Source: Blautia coccoides (GTDB lineage Bacteria > Bacillota > Clostridia > Lachnospirales > Lachnospiraceae). Taken from it: DNA of 64,000 nucleotides. Below, piece after piece: positions 1 through 7,155 of this stretch. The DNA is taken from contig NZ_CP136422.1 of assembly GCF_034355335.1 (NCBI RefSeq), positions 995,001-1,059,000 of the forward strand. Reading direction: 5' to 3'. The position numbers and the translations under genes were made by a program. Positions within the stretch are counted from its first letter, which is position 1; each line of letters begins with the position of its first letter. Below the pieces are notes generated by a model. It did no database searches, was not told the origin of the DNA, and saw nothing but the letters and a program-made list of their open reading frames with translations.

Positions 1-1221
1 AACCAGGATACTTACATGGGCTGCTATGTAAATGTGAAAAGCATACTGGAGCCTTTCACTGACACGATCGTGGGGGACGACGGATATGTGCGTCTGGTAG
101 ACGCGGAGAACCGGGTGGCAGGCCAGATCACCAGCAAAGGCATAGAGCAGGGGACGGATCCACAGGAGGCAAACAGCGGATATTCACTTAGCAGAACGCT
201 GAAACAGGCGCCCTTTGGCATTCAGATGAAGATATCAGGGGACAAAATAATGGGCGTCATGATGGGCAGCCTGGGATTTCTTCTGGTTCTGGCAGCAGCA
301 TTGGTCCTGGCCGGGGCGGCAATCCTTCTATACTTGAAAAAATATCTGTTGGAACCTGTAAGGCAATTTACGGATAATCTGACAAAGTATGATGACGATG
401 ACTATACCTTCCATATCACAGAGAATAATCTGATGGAGCTGGAGCAGATTGATGACAAGTTCAAGAGAATGATACATCAGATCCGGCGTCTGAAGATCAC
501 CCTTTACGAGCAGGAGTTGGAAAAGCAGAAGATAGAGATGGATTATCTGAAACTGCAGATACGCCCTCATTTTTATCTGAACTGCCTGAATTTTATCTAC
601 AGTATGATTGATTTCAAACAGTACGGCAATGCCAGGAAGATGACAAAGACCACCTCAGATTATCTGCAGTATGTCTTCCGCAGCACCAGCGGTCTGGTGC
701 CTGTAAAGGCGGAGGCAGCGCACTGTGAGGACTATCTGAAAATACTGCTTCTGCGATATCCCGACAGCTTTGAATACTATTTTGAGATAGAGGAAGAGGT
801 GGAGGATGGAGAGATATTTCCCTTCATGCTTCAGGTCTTTGTGGAGAATGCGGCAAAACACGCGCTGACGCTGGAGGAGAAGATACTGATCTCAGTCACA
901 GCATTTCCGGAGGACAGGGAGGATGGGAAATACATCAATCTGTATATTTCCGACACCGGAAGGGGATTTCCAAAGTCTGTTCTGGAAAGGCTGAAGCAGG
1001 GAAAGGGAGTCAGCGAAAACGGCAGCCATGTGGGGATTGAAAACTGCCTGAAGCGTTTCCATTACTATTACGGAGAACAGGGGGAGATCAATTTTGACAA
1101 CAGCCCTCTTGGAGGCGCTATTGTTGACATACATATTCCTTTCCGGGGACATGAGAAAAACGGTGACTCAGGGGTAGCAGACAAAACGGTTGGAGGTACT
1201 TATGAATCTGTTGTTGGTTGA
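1..1221 (+). CDS. Sensor histidine kinase, YesM type (5' partial)
   Basis: The reading frame is open from base 1 and runs to the stop at 1219-1221, so the gene begins before the window. The visible part has the end of an extracellular sensor region, one membrane segment (about residues 80-107 after the first visible Met), a HAMP-like linker and coiled coil, then a His_kinase domain with the phospho-acceptor motif RPHFYLNCLN, and a HATPase_c domain with an N-box (FVENAAKHA) and a glycine-rich box (DTGRGFP). Kinases of this family phosphorylate the AraC-type response regulator encoded just downstream. Here the regulator starts inside the kinase 3' end, so the two are translationally coupled. 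The acceptor motif departs from the usual PHFL(Y/F)NTLN. The signal is unknown; sugar or peptide sensing is only inferred from the family. Confidence 0.9.
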   Translation, partial: NQDTYMGCYVNVKSILEPFTDTIVGDDGYVRLVDAENRVAGQITSKGIEQGTDPQEANSGYSLSRTLKQAPFGIQMKISGDKIMGVMMGSLGFLLVLAAALVLAGAAILLYLKKYLLEPVRQFTDNLTKYDDDDYTFHITENNLMELEQIDDKFKRMIHQIRRLKITLYEQELEKQKIEMDYLKLQIRPHFYLNCLNFIYSMIDFKQYGNARKMTKTTSDYLQYVFRSTSGLVPVKAEAAHCEDYLKILLLRYPDSFEYYFEIEEEVEDGEIFPFMLQVFVENAAKHALTLEEKILISVTAFPEDREDGKYINLYISDTGRGFPKSVLERLKQGKGVSENGSHVGIENCLKRFHYYYGEQGEINFDNSPLGGAIVDIHIPFRGHEKNGDSGVADKTVGGTYESVVG

Positions 1222-2803
1222 CGATGAGGAATACGTGATAGAGAGTATTAAGAAAAATGTGGACTGGGATCTGCTGGATATTGGGCAGATCTACACGGCA
1301 TCCTCCATGCAGCAGGCTCAGACGGTCATGGGGCTGATGCCTATCCATGTGATCGTGAGCGATATTGTCATGCCGGAAGGCAGCGGCTTTGATTTTATGG
1401 AGTGGGTGCGCAGGGAGGCGTACGAGGTGCAGGCCGTATTCCTGACCAGCTATGCCGAATTTGACTTCGCACGCCGTGCCATTGCTCTGGACAGTGTGGA
1501 TTATCTGCTGAAACCCATTGACTTTGAAAAACTTACCGCTGCCATTAAGAAAGCGTCCGACCGGGCTAAAGAAGCCCTGAATTATGAGGCTTTCCGCCAG
1601 GAGAGCAGAAATTGGGAAGAGAGCCGGGAAATCCTCCTGAATAATTTCTGGGCAGAATTGCTTGGCGGCAGGATAAAGCCGTCAGCCATAGAGGAAGAGA
1701 TCAGGAAGAGACAGCTTCATTATAAACCGGAGGATAAGTTCCTTGCAGCGCTCCTGCACCTGTCCGGCCATAGGGGAAGGGAGAAAAGGCAGCACTGGGA
1801 TGAGAACATTCTTCTCTTTATTATAAAAAACATTCTGGGGGAACTGGCAGGAGAATATCAGGTGGCAGTGGAAGCAGTTTCCTCCTGCCGGAAAGACAGC
1901 TATGCGGTTATATGCCGGGGCACTGCCCGGGGTTTGGAGAGACTCAGCGAAGAAGGTGTATTTTCTTCTTTCCGGGATATCCTGGGGGAGCGTATGCAGA
2001 TGGATATCTGGTGCGGAGTCGGAGGCATTGCCGAGATAGACGTTCTGGAGGACTGCCTCGGGCAGCTGCAGGCCATGCGGGACAACAGCCTTACAGTATG
2101 GGATAAAGTCCTGTTTCTGTCCGATTTCCGGCAGCCATGTGTTTCCTATCAGAATAGACAGCGGGCGGTATGGGAAACCCTCCTGGGTGAACAGAAACCG
2201 GAAGCCCTCATCAGCAGTATGCGGCAGTACCTCACAGAGCTTGCAGGGCGGGAACTGATCACACGTGACATTTTGAAAAGTTTTCGTATGGATATTACCC
2301 AGATCACCTATTCCTGGCTTGCCGCCAGGGAGATCAAGGCTCATCTGCTCTTTGCCGGAAGTGAGAACGAGCAATATTACCAGGAAGCCCTGGAGAGTGT
2401 GGAGGGTGCCATACAGTTTGCCTCCCACCTGGTGACCAGGGCCGTAGAGTACACAAAATACATCAACAAAAGTGAATCTGTGGCAGACCAACTGAAGGAA
2501 TACATAGACACACACTACCAGGAGGATATCAGAAGAGAGACCCTTGCTGAGCTGGTATATCTGAATGTGGACTACATGTCCAGAATCTTTAAAAAAGAGG
2601 CAGGCATATCCATCAGTGCCTATCTGATGCAGAAGCGGGTGGAGGAGGCAAAAAAGATGCTGACCCAGAGCAGTCTGCCGATCAACACGGTTTCCATCTA
2701 TGTAGGATACAGCAATTTCTCCTATTTCACAAAGATGTTCCGGGAGAACACAGGCTGCTCTCCTCTGGAATACCGCAGAAAATTTAAAACAAACACATTC
2801 TAG
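1202..2803 (+). CDS. Response regulator, REC plus AraC-type HTH (YesN-like)
   Basis: This 533-residue protein has an N-terminal receiver domain with acidic pocket DDEE, phospho-acceptor Asp54 in the motif SDIVMPEG and conserved Lys104 in LLKPID. A long middle region of unknown function follows, then a C-terminal pair of AraC-type helix-turn-helix motifs (LAELVYLNVDYMSRIFKKE and the GYSNFSYFTKMFRE region). I chose ATG 1202 because GGAGG lies at 1192-1196 with ideal spacing; an in-frame TTG at 1190 is too close to that site. It overlaps the kinase gene by 20 bases and is its likely partner. Targets are not known. Its stop codon is the first three bases of a 16-base inverted repeat that encloses hairpin element A. 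Confidence 0.93.
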   Translation: MNLLLVDDEEYVIESIKKNVDWDLLDIGQIYTASSMQQAQTVMGLMPIHVIVSDIVMPEGSGFDFMEWVRREAYEVQAVFLTSYAEFDFARRAIALDSVDYLLKPIDFEKLTAAIKKASDRAKEALNYEAFRQESRNWEESREILLNNFWAELLGGRIKPSAIEEEIRKRQLHYKPEDKFLAALLHLSGHRGREKRQHWDENILLFIIKNILGELAGEYQVAVEAVSSCRKDSYAVICRGTARGLERLSEEGVFSSFRDILGERMQMDIWCGVGGIAEIDVLEDCLGQLQAMRDNSLTVWDKVLFLSDFRQPCVSYQNRQRAVWETLLGEQKPEALISSMRQYLTELAGRELITRDILKSFRMDITQITYSWLAAREIKAHLLFAGSENEQYYQEALESVEGAIQFASHLVTRAVEYTKYINKSESVADQLKEYIDTHYQEDIRRETLAELVYLNVDYMSRIFKKEAGISISAYLMQKRVEEAKKMLTQSSLPINTVSIYVGYSNFSYFTKMFRENTGCSPLEYRRKFKTNTF

Positions 2804-2816
2804 TACTACAGCGAAC
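2801..2816 (+). repeat. Outer inverted repeat, left arm (pairs with 3100-3115)
   Basis: TAGTACTACAGCGAAC at 2801-2816 is the exact reverse complement of 3100-3115. The pair brackets element A (2830-3038). The left arm contains the stop codon of the response regulator gene. Confidence 0.85.
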
Positions 2817-2829
2817 AGGTGCGGAAAGG

Positions 2830-3038
2830 GGACGGAAAAAGCAGCGGTCTTGGGGGAGACTGGCATTGGGTTCTGCTCGAGGCTCCAGAACCTCCGAACT
2901 AACGATTAACTACGACTAAGGCGCTCACTTACGTTCTCGCCTAAGTCTGCGTAAATCGTGGATTTCGTAGAACCTTCCGCTTAGCCTCGCAGAACCCAAT
3001 GCCAGTCTCCACCAAGACCGCTGCTTTTTCCTGGTTTT
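2830..3038 (-). repeat. Long-stem hairpin element A (conserved-loop family)
   Basis: Arms 2834-2876 and 2989-3031 are 43-base inverted repeats with one mismatch. A further GAGGCT/AGCCTC pairing follows after a 2-base bulge. Read on the minus strand, the element starts with AAAACCA (3038-3032) and ends with GTCC (2833-2830), as elements B and D do. The loop carries a core hairpin, GACTTAGGCG pairing with CGCCTTAGTC, which keeps one T.T mismatch, and an outer helix ACGATT/AATCGT (2902-2907 and 2954-2959). Element D has the same architecture with different bases. No U-tract follows, so it is not an ordinary terminator. It sits 26 bases after the response regulator stop. Whether it acts as RNA or as a DNA hairpin is unknown. 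Confidence 0.8.
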
Positions 3039-3099
3039 CGCGAACGGAAGGTGAGTGATTAACGGGGCGGCTTTCATTGCATATAGATTATCATATGGC

Positions 3100-3115
3100 G
3101 TTCGCTGTAGTACTA
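3100..3115 (+). repeat. Outer inverted repeat, right arm
   Basis: GTTCGCTGTAGTACTA is the exact reverse complement of 2801-2816. Together they would extend the stem around element A, with extra unpaired bases on the right side. Confidence 0.85.
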
Positions 3116-3131
3116 GTAAATCGTAAATTAT

Positions 3132-3266
3132 ATAACTGCATGATTCATTGAGAATGATTTTCGAGAATGCAGACACAAAATGCAGGCGCATCAGTATACA
3201 CGGAGGTTTTTACACCTGTGCTGTGGGAAAATCAGGCCGGTGAACAGGCAGTGATTTAATAAACGA
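3132..3266 (+). repeat. Companion repeat M1 (second copy at 56466-56604)
   Basis: This stretch of about 135 bases aligns over its whole length with 56466-56604, at roughly 60% identity by eye. Shared blocks include TTGA.AAT.-TTT..AGA.TGCAGA near the start, GCAGGC.CA in the middle and GGAAAAT.A..CC.G later. In both places it lies about 100 bases to the right of a hairpin element in minus orientation (A here, C at 56 kb). It holds a small hairpin, GAGGT/ACCT, around a T-run; the other copy has TAGG/CCTA at that place. Function unknown. Confidence 0.6.
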
Positions 3267-3413
3267 TATACGTAACTGTTCAGTACCCTCACAGTTACGA
3301 GCAAAAATCCATGCAGAATCGCCTGCGGCGATGGCATTTTTGCCTGGCCGCTGGACGTTTTCTTACGGTCAGCGCAGTAAATGCGCAGACCTACTGAATA
3401 GTTACCGATATAC
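3264..3413 (+). mobile_element. MITE, probably IS66-type, with 8-bp target duplication
   Basis: The 134-base element spans 3272-3405. Its 14-base terminal inverted repeats GTAACTGTTCAGTA and TACTGAATAGTTAC have one mismatch. It is flanked by an exact 8-base direct repeat CGATATAC (3264-3271 and 3406-3413). Ends beginning GTAA with 8-bp target duplications are characteristic of the IS66 family, so a non-autonomous IS66 derivative mobilised in trans is the best reading. It encodes no protein. It is inserted in the 5' region of the GH3 gene, 31 bases before the start codon, and may alter that gene's expression. Confidence 0.78.
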
Positions 3414-3436
3414 GATTAAAACGGAAAGGAAAGATT

Positions 3437-5644
3437 ATGACAAAACAACAGTTAAAAGAACTCTTAAGAGATATGTCACTGCAGGAAAAAGTCAACCAGA
3501 TGCTCCAGGTGGCCGGTAATTTTTACATGGACGACACAGTCATCACAGGCCCTATGAAGGAGAGCGGCTTCACAGAGGAGAACATCTCCCAGGCCGGATC
3601 TGTTTTAGGGGTCCTTGGCGCGTCGAAGATAAAAGAGATTCAGAAGAGCTACATAGAAAAACACCCTCACAAGATTCCGCTTCTCTTCATGCTGGATATC
3701 ATCAACGGTTTTCGCACTGTATTTCCCATTCCCCTAGGCCAGGGTGCCACCTTTGAGCCGGAGCTGTCCGAGAAATTAGCCGCAGCCGCAGCCAAAGAAG
3801 CGGCTGTCAGCGGCCTTCACGTGACCTTTGCCCCCATGGTGGATCTGGTTCGGGATGCCCGCTGGGGCAGAGTCATGGAATCCACCGGGGAGGATACCTA
3901 TTTAAACTGTCTTTTCTCCGAGGCCATGGTCAGAGGGTTCCAGGGGGATGACCTGAAAGCGCCCTACAATATAGCAGCCTGTGTGAAGCATTTTGCAGGG
4001 TACGGCGCCCCCACGGCAGGCCGGGATTATAATACGGTAGAGCTTTCCGAACATACCCTGCGTGAATTTTATCTTCCCTCCTACAAAGCCGGCATTGACG
4101 CAGGCGCAGCCCTGGTCATGACCTCCTTCAACACCATAGACGGAGTTCCGGCAACCGGCAATAAACGGCTCATGCGCCAGATCCTGAGAGAGGAGATGGG
4201 CTTTGACGGAGTTCTCATATCCGACTGGGCAGCCATTGAGGAGATCATTTACCACGGCTACTGTGAAGACAGAAAAGAAGCTGCCGTCAGAGCTGCCGAA
4301 GCCGGCGTTGACATTGACATGATGACCGGCATCTACTCCGAGAACCTGGCATCTCTCATAGAGGAGGGAATCCTGGATGAGGAACTGGTGGACGAGGCAG
4401 TTTTCCGCATCCTGGAGCTGAAAAACAAACTGGGCCTCTTTGAAAACCCATACAAAGACGCAGACGAAACCAAGGAAAAGGAAGTCATTCTCTGCAAAGA
4501 ACACAAAGCTCTTGCCAGGGAAGCTGCCTGCAAATCCTTCGTGCTCCTGAAAAATGAATCAGCCCTCCCTATAAAAAAAGGACAGCGCATCGCCTTCATC
4601 GGCCCTTATACAGACAACCGTAGTATGTCAGGCTCCTGGTCCTTCATCGGTCATACAGAAGACACCCTGACCATCCGGGAGGCAGCGCTGGAATCCTTTG
4701 ACAACACAGAAGCAACATTTCATCCCGGCTGTCCAATACTCGGTAACGACATCCATCTGGAAGGCTTCACAGAGCAGACTGAGGAACCCGTTTCCTTAGA
4801 ACAGCAGCACAAAATGCTCGAAGAAGCCATTGAAGCCGCAAAAAAAGCAGACCTTGTCATCATGCCCTTAGGTGAGCACTACGTCCAGTCCGGTGAAGCC
4901 ACCAGCAACGCCAACATACAGATACCCGAGATCCAGCAGACCCTTTTCAACAAAATATATGAAGTAAATCAGAACATTGCAGTGGTTCTCTTCTCCGGAA
5001 GACCCCTGGATATCAGAGAACTGTCCCAAAAAGCCAAAGCCATCCTTCAGGTCTGGATGCCTGGAACCGAAGGCGCCCACGCAGTTATGGACGTTCTCAC
5101 AGGCACCTGCAGTCCCAGTGGAAAACTCCCCATGAGCTTCCCCTACTGCGTAGGCCAGGTCCCTGTCCACTACAACGAATACTCCACCGGCCGTCCCTAT
5201 ACCGGAGCTGACAAAGACCGTTTCCGTTCCAAATACCTGGACATCCCCAACGCCCCCTTATACCCCTTCGGATACGGCCTGAGCTACACCACCTTTTCCA
5301 TCTCCCCCATAGAGCTGGACAAGTCCGCAATGACCAAAACCGAAACCATCCAGGCATCCATAACCATCAAAAACGAAGGCTCCCTTCCCGGAACGGAAGT
5401 GATCCAGCTCTACATCCATGACAGAGCCGCCTCTGTTGTCCGTCCCGTCAAAGAGCTGAAACACTTCCGTAAGATCCACCTGCAGCCAGGTGAATCCCAA
5501 AAAGTAACCTTCCACATAACCGACCGGGACCTTTGCTTCCTCACTGAACACGCCCTTACAGAAAGCGAACCCGGCACCTTCGACCTCTACATAGGCACCG
5601 ACAGCACCACCACCAACAAAACCCAATTCACCCTCCTGCCATGA
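3437..5644 (+). CDS. Beta-glucosidase-type glycoside hydrolase, family GH3
   Basis: This 735-residue enzyme lacks a signal peptide and should act in the cytoplasm on imported beta-linked oligosaccharides. The N-terminal GH3 barrel (about residues 15-310) contains KHFAGYG and the nucleophile motif LISDW, with Asp263. The GH3 C-terminal alpha/beta domain (about 370-600, beginning SFVLLKNE) and a fibronectin III-like domain (about 640-725) follow, the full order of BglX-like enzymes. GGAAAGGAAAG precedes ATG 3437. It stands alone between two hairpin elements, with a MITE in its leader. Beta-glucosidase is the likeliest activity, but family members also include beta-xylosidases and N-acetylglucosaminidases, and the sequence alone does not decide. 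Confidence 0.9.
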   Translation: MTKQQLKELLRDMSLQEKVNQMLQVAGNFYMDDTVITGPMKESGFTEENISQAGSVLGVLGASKIKEIQKSYIEKHPHKIPLLFMLDIINGFRTVFPIPLGQGATFEPELSEKLAAAAAKEAAVSGLHVTFAPMVDLVRDARWGRVMESTGEDTYLNCLFSEAMVRGFQGDDLKAPYNIAACVKHFAGYGAPTAGRDYNTVELSEHTLREFYLPSYKAGIDAGAALVMTSFNTIDGVPATGNKRLMRQILREEMGFDGVLISDWAAIEEIIYHGYCEDRKEAAVRAAEAGVDIDMMTGIYSENLASLIEEGILDEELVDEAVFRILELKNKLGLFENPYKDADETKEKEVILCKEHKALAREAACKSFVLLKNESALPIKKGQRIAFIGPYTDNRSMSGSWSFIGHTEDTLTIREAALESFDNTEATFHPGCPILGNDIHLEGFTEQTEEPVSLEQQHKMLEEAIEAAKKADLVIMPLGEHYVQSGEATSNANIQIPEIQQTLFNKIYEVNQNIAVVLFSGRPLDIRELSQKAKAILQVWMPGTEGAHAVMDVLTGTCSPSGKLPMSFPYCVGQVPVHYNEYSTGRPYTGADKDRFRSKYLDIPNAPLYPFGYGLSYTTFSISPIELDKSAMTKTETIQASITIKNEGSLPGTEVIQLYIHDRAASVVRPVKELKHFRKIHLQPGESQKVTFHITDRDLCFLTEHALTESEPGTFDLYIGTDSTTTNKTQFTLLP

Positions 5645-5711
5645 CCATAACCCATTAACCGTCGGTAATGTCCTCACAACTACAATTTATATTCTTTTAT
5701 CAATTCTTATC

Positions 5712-5766
5712 AATTCCTCTCCCGATTTATCTCTTTTTTATCTTTACTCCCGGGAGAGGAATTTTC
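5712..5766 (+). terminator. Probable terminator after GH3 gene
   Basis: A perfect 13-base inverted repeat, AATTCCTCTCCCG (5712-5724) and CGGGAGAGGAATT (5751-5763), has a 26-base T-rich loop and is followed by a short T-run. It lies 68 bases after the GH3 stop. Confidence 0.6.
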
Positions 5767-5790
5767 ACCTCACACCCCTGTGGGCAGCCA

Positions 5791-5999
5791 AAAACCAGGG
5801 GGATCCGACGCGGCGGTGGGGAGGGGCTGTCCTTGGAGCGATGTTCAGATGAGCGTTCGGAAGATCCACCTGCCCCAGACACTTAATGAGGAGGCCATTG
5901 CCGACGAATTTAGTGACTGGGAGCAGGTTAGCTTCCGGACAGCGAAACGCTTCGTTCCAAGGACAGCCCCTCCCCACCGCCGCGTCGGATCCCCCGTCC
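5791..5999 (+). repeat. Long-stem hairpin element B (conserved-loop family)
   Basis: AAAACCA (5791-5797) is followed by a perfect 40-bp stem (5798-5837 with 5956-5995) and GTCC (5996-5999). The 118-base loop has a helix ACCTGC/GCAGGT (5868-5873, 5923-5928) continuing into CCCAGACACTTAAT/ATTTAGTGACTGGG (5874-5887, 5908-5921), with one A.A and one T.T mismatch. TTCGGAAG/CTTCCGGA forms an outer helix. The loop is about 80% identical to that of element C in reverse orientation, yet the stems of B and C share no sequence. No U-tract follows the stem. Confidence 0.85.
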
Positions 6000-6019
6000 C
6001 ATTTATACCAACATATCTC

Positions 6020-6047
6020 TTGCCAATCCCTTCTATTGTGATAAAAT
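6020..6047 (+). promoter_or_regulatory. Likely promoter of the esterase gene
   Basis: TTGCCA (6020-6025) and TAAAAT (6042-6047) are 16 bases apart, and the -10 box is extended by an upstream TGA. It lies 33 bases before the start codon of the next gene. Confidence 0.5.
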
Positions 6048-6080
6048 AAAATCAAGTAAAAAATTGAGGAGGACCCCATA

Positions 6081-6929
6081 ATGAAAAAAACAATTCAGGT
6101 AACAATCACAGACCCTCAGTATATCGTGGACACCAATGTCACTTTTGCCCAAGTGAGCGACTGGTTTGGGCACACCACCAAAGATCTGAAGCTGGATATC
6201 ATTTTTCCCGAACAGGGAAAGAAAAAAAGTCCGTGTATCATCTGGATATGCGGCGGAGCCTGGCAGCAGATGAGCAGAAGCGCCCATCTTGCTTATCTGG
6301 CAGATTTGGCAAGACAGGGATTTGTGGTTGCCAGTGTACAGTACAGGACAAGCAATGAAGCGGTCTTTCCGGCTCAGCTCCAGGATGTAAAGGCAGCGAT
6401 CCGGTATTTGAGAGCACATGCAGAGCGCTACTGCATTGACAGTGAGCATTTTGGTGTCATGGGAGAATCCGCAGGGGGACATCTCACCGCCATGGCCGCA
6501 CTGACAGGGGACAGGAAAGAATTTGATACAGGTGACTATCTGGAATATTCCAGCGCTGTGCAGGCAGCCTGCCCCTGGTATCTTCCGGCAGACATCACCA
6601 GGATGCCTGTAAATGTGCAGAAAGATATGCAGTCCGCTCCCGAGTCACTTCTGATAGGCATGAACGCTGCCTGCCATGAAAAAGAAGCTCTGAAGGCGTG
6701 CCCGGTCAGCTATGTGACAGAGCAGGCACCGCCATTTTTGCTGCTGCACGGAATCTGCGACCGCACGGTACCCTTTTCCCAGAGTGAAGCCATGTATGAT
6801 GCCCTTGAGGAAAAAGGGGCGGACGTACAACTCATTGGAATAGAAGGGGCAGATCACGCGGATATCCAATTCTTCCAGAGACAGATCTGGGACTTGATCA
6901 CAGAGTTTTTTAAAGAAAAACTGGCCTGA
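6081..6929 (+). CDS. Alpha/beta hydrolase, esterase/lipase (hormone-sensitive lipase-like)
   Basis: This 282-residue cytoplasmic protein has the alpha/beta-hydrolase fold. IWICGGAW matches the oxyanion-hole motif (usually HGGG or HGGxW). GESAGG contains the nucleophile serine, and the C-terminal part has the expected Asp (HGICDRTVPF) and His (GADHADI). Enzymes of this group cleave carboxylic esters, often acetyl or feruloyl groups on plant polysaccharides or small esters. AGGAGG lies just before ATG 6081, and the gene appears monocistronic, behind its own extended -10 promoter. A deacetylase role for imported glycans fits the neighbourhood but is inferred. Confidence 0.85.
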   Translation: MKKTIQVTITDPQYIVDTNVTFAQVSDWFGHTTKDLKLDIIFPEQGKKKSPCIIWICGGAWQQMSRSAHLAYLADLARQGFVVASVQYRTSNEAVFPAQLQDVKAAIRYLRAHAERYCIDSEHFGVMGESAGGHLTAMAALTGDRKEFDTGDYLEYSSAVQAACPWYLPADITRMPVNVQKDMQSAPESLLIGMNAACHEKEALKACPVSYVTEQAPPFLLLHGICDRTVPFSQSEAMYDALEEKGADVQLIGIEGADHADIQFFQRQIWDLITEFFKEKLA

Positions 6930-6982
6930 TTCCACCTCTGATCCTATCATCACATCTATCAGCCCTGCACCCGGTGAAAAAG

Positions 6983-7061
6983 CAGGGGAAGTTACAGTCA
7001 CTCTGTGGGCCGTAACCAGGGGAAATAACAGTTTGGACAGGCTGAACAGTTACCAGGGGAA
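6983..7061 (+). repeat. Three CAGGGGAA repeats enclosing two short GTTAC-bounded units
   Basis: CAGGGGAA occurs at 6983-6990, 7017-7024 and 7054-7061. The 26 and 29 bases between copies begin GTTACAGT or ATAACAGT and end GTAAC or GTTAC. The second spacer contains CTGAACAGTTAC, the reverse of the MITE end at 3272. They can be read as degenerate 34-37 base tandem repeats or as two tiny IS66-like remnants with a shared 8-base target. The unit lies between the esterase and methyltransferase genes. Confidence 0.5.
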
Positions 7062-7155
7062 TCCGGTGCAAAGCCCTATTCCCCGCCCCCTCTTGCACCT
7101 ACCCCCTTTTCGTGATAGTATAAATAAGAAAAAAATACGGAGGCACAAGAACCCT

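Noticed and set aside
1682..2866. Long minus-strand frame opposite the first response regulator
   Set aside because: It is a shadow of the regulator gene in the opposite strand: Cys/His/Phe-rich, no ribosome site, no family resemblance.
2801..3115. Invertible promoter (phase variation) around element A
   Set aside because: Inverted repeats are present, but no recombinase gene is nearby, and the nested stem with a family-wide conserved loop is better explained as a repeated element.
2925..3191. Minus-strand open frame of 88 codons over element A
   Set aside because: It is composed of the M1 repeat, the stem and the loop, with no recognisable domain or ribosome site.
5850..6049. Small protein gene in element B (66 codons from ATG 5850)
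   Set aside because: The start is not conserved in element C, the second half is just the translated stem arm and flank, and the fold explains the conservation better. It is kept only as a question in the findings.
6983..7061. CRISPR-like array
   Set aside because: Only an 8-base unit is exactly repeated, the intervening units are similar to each other rather than unique, and there are no cas genes.
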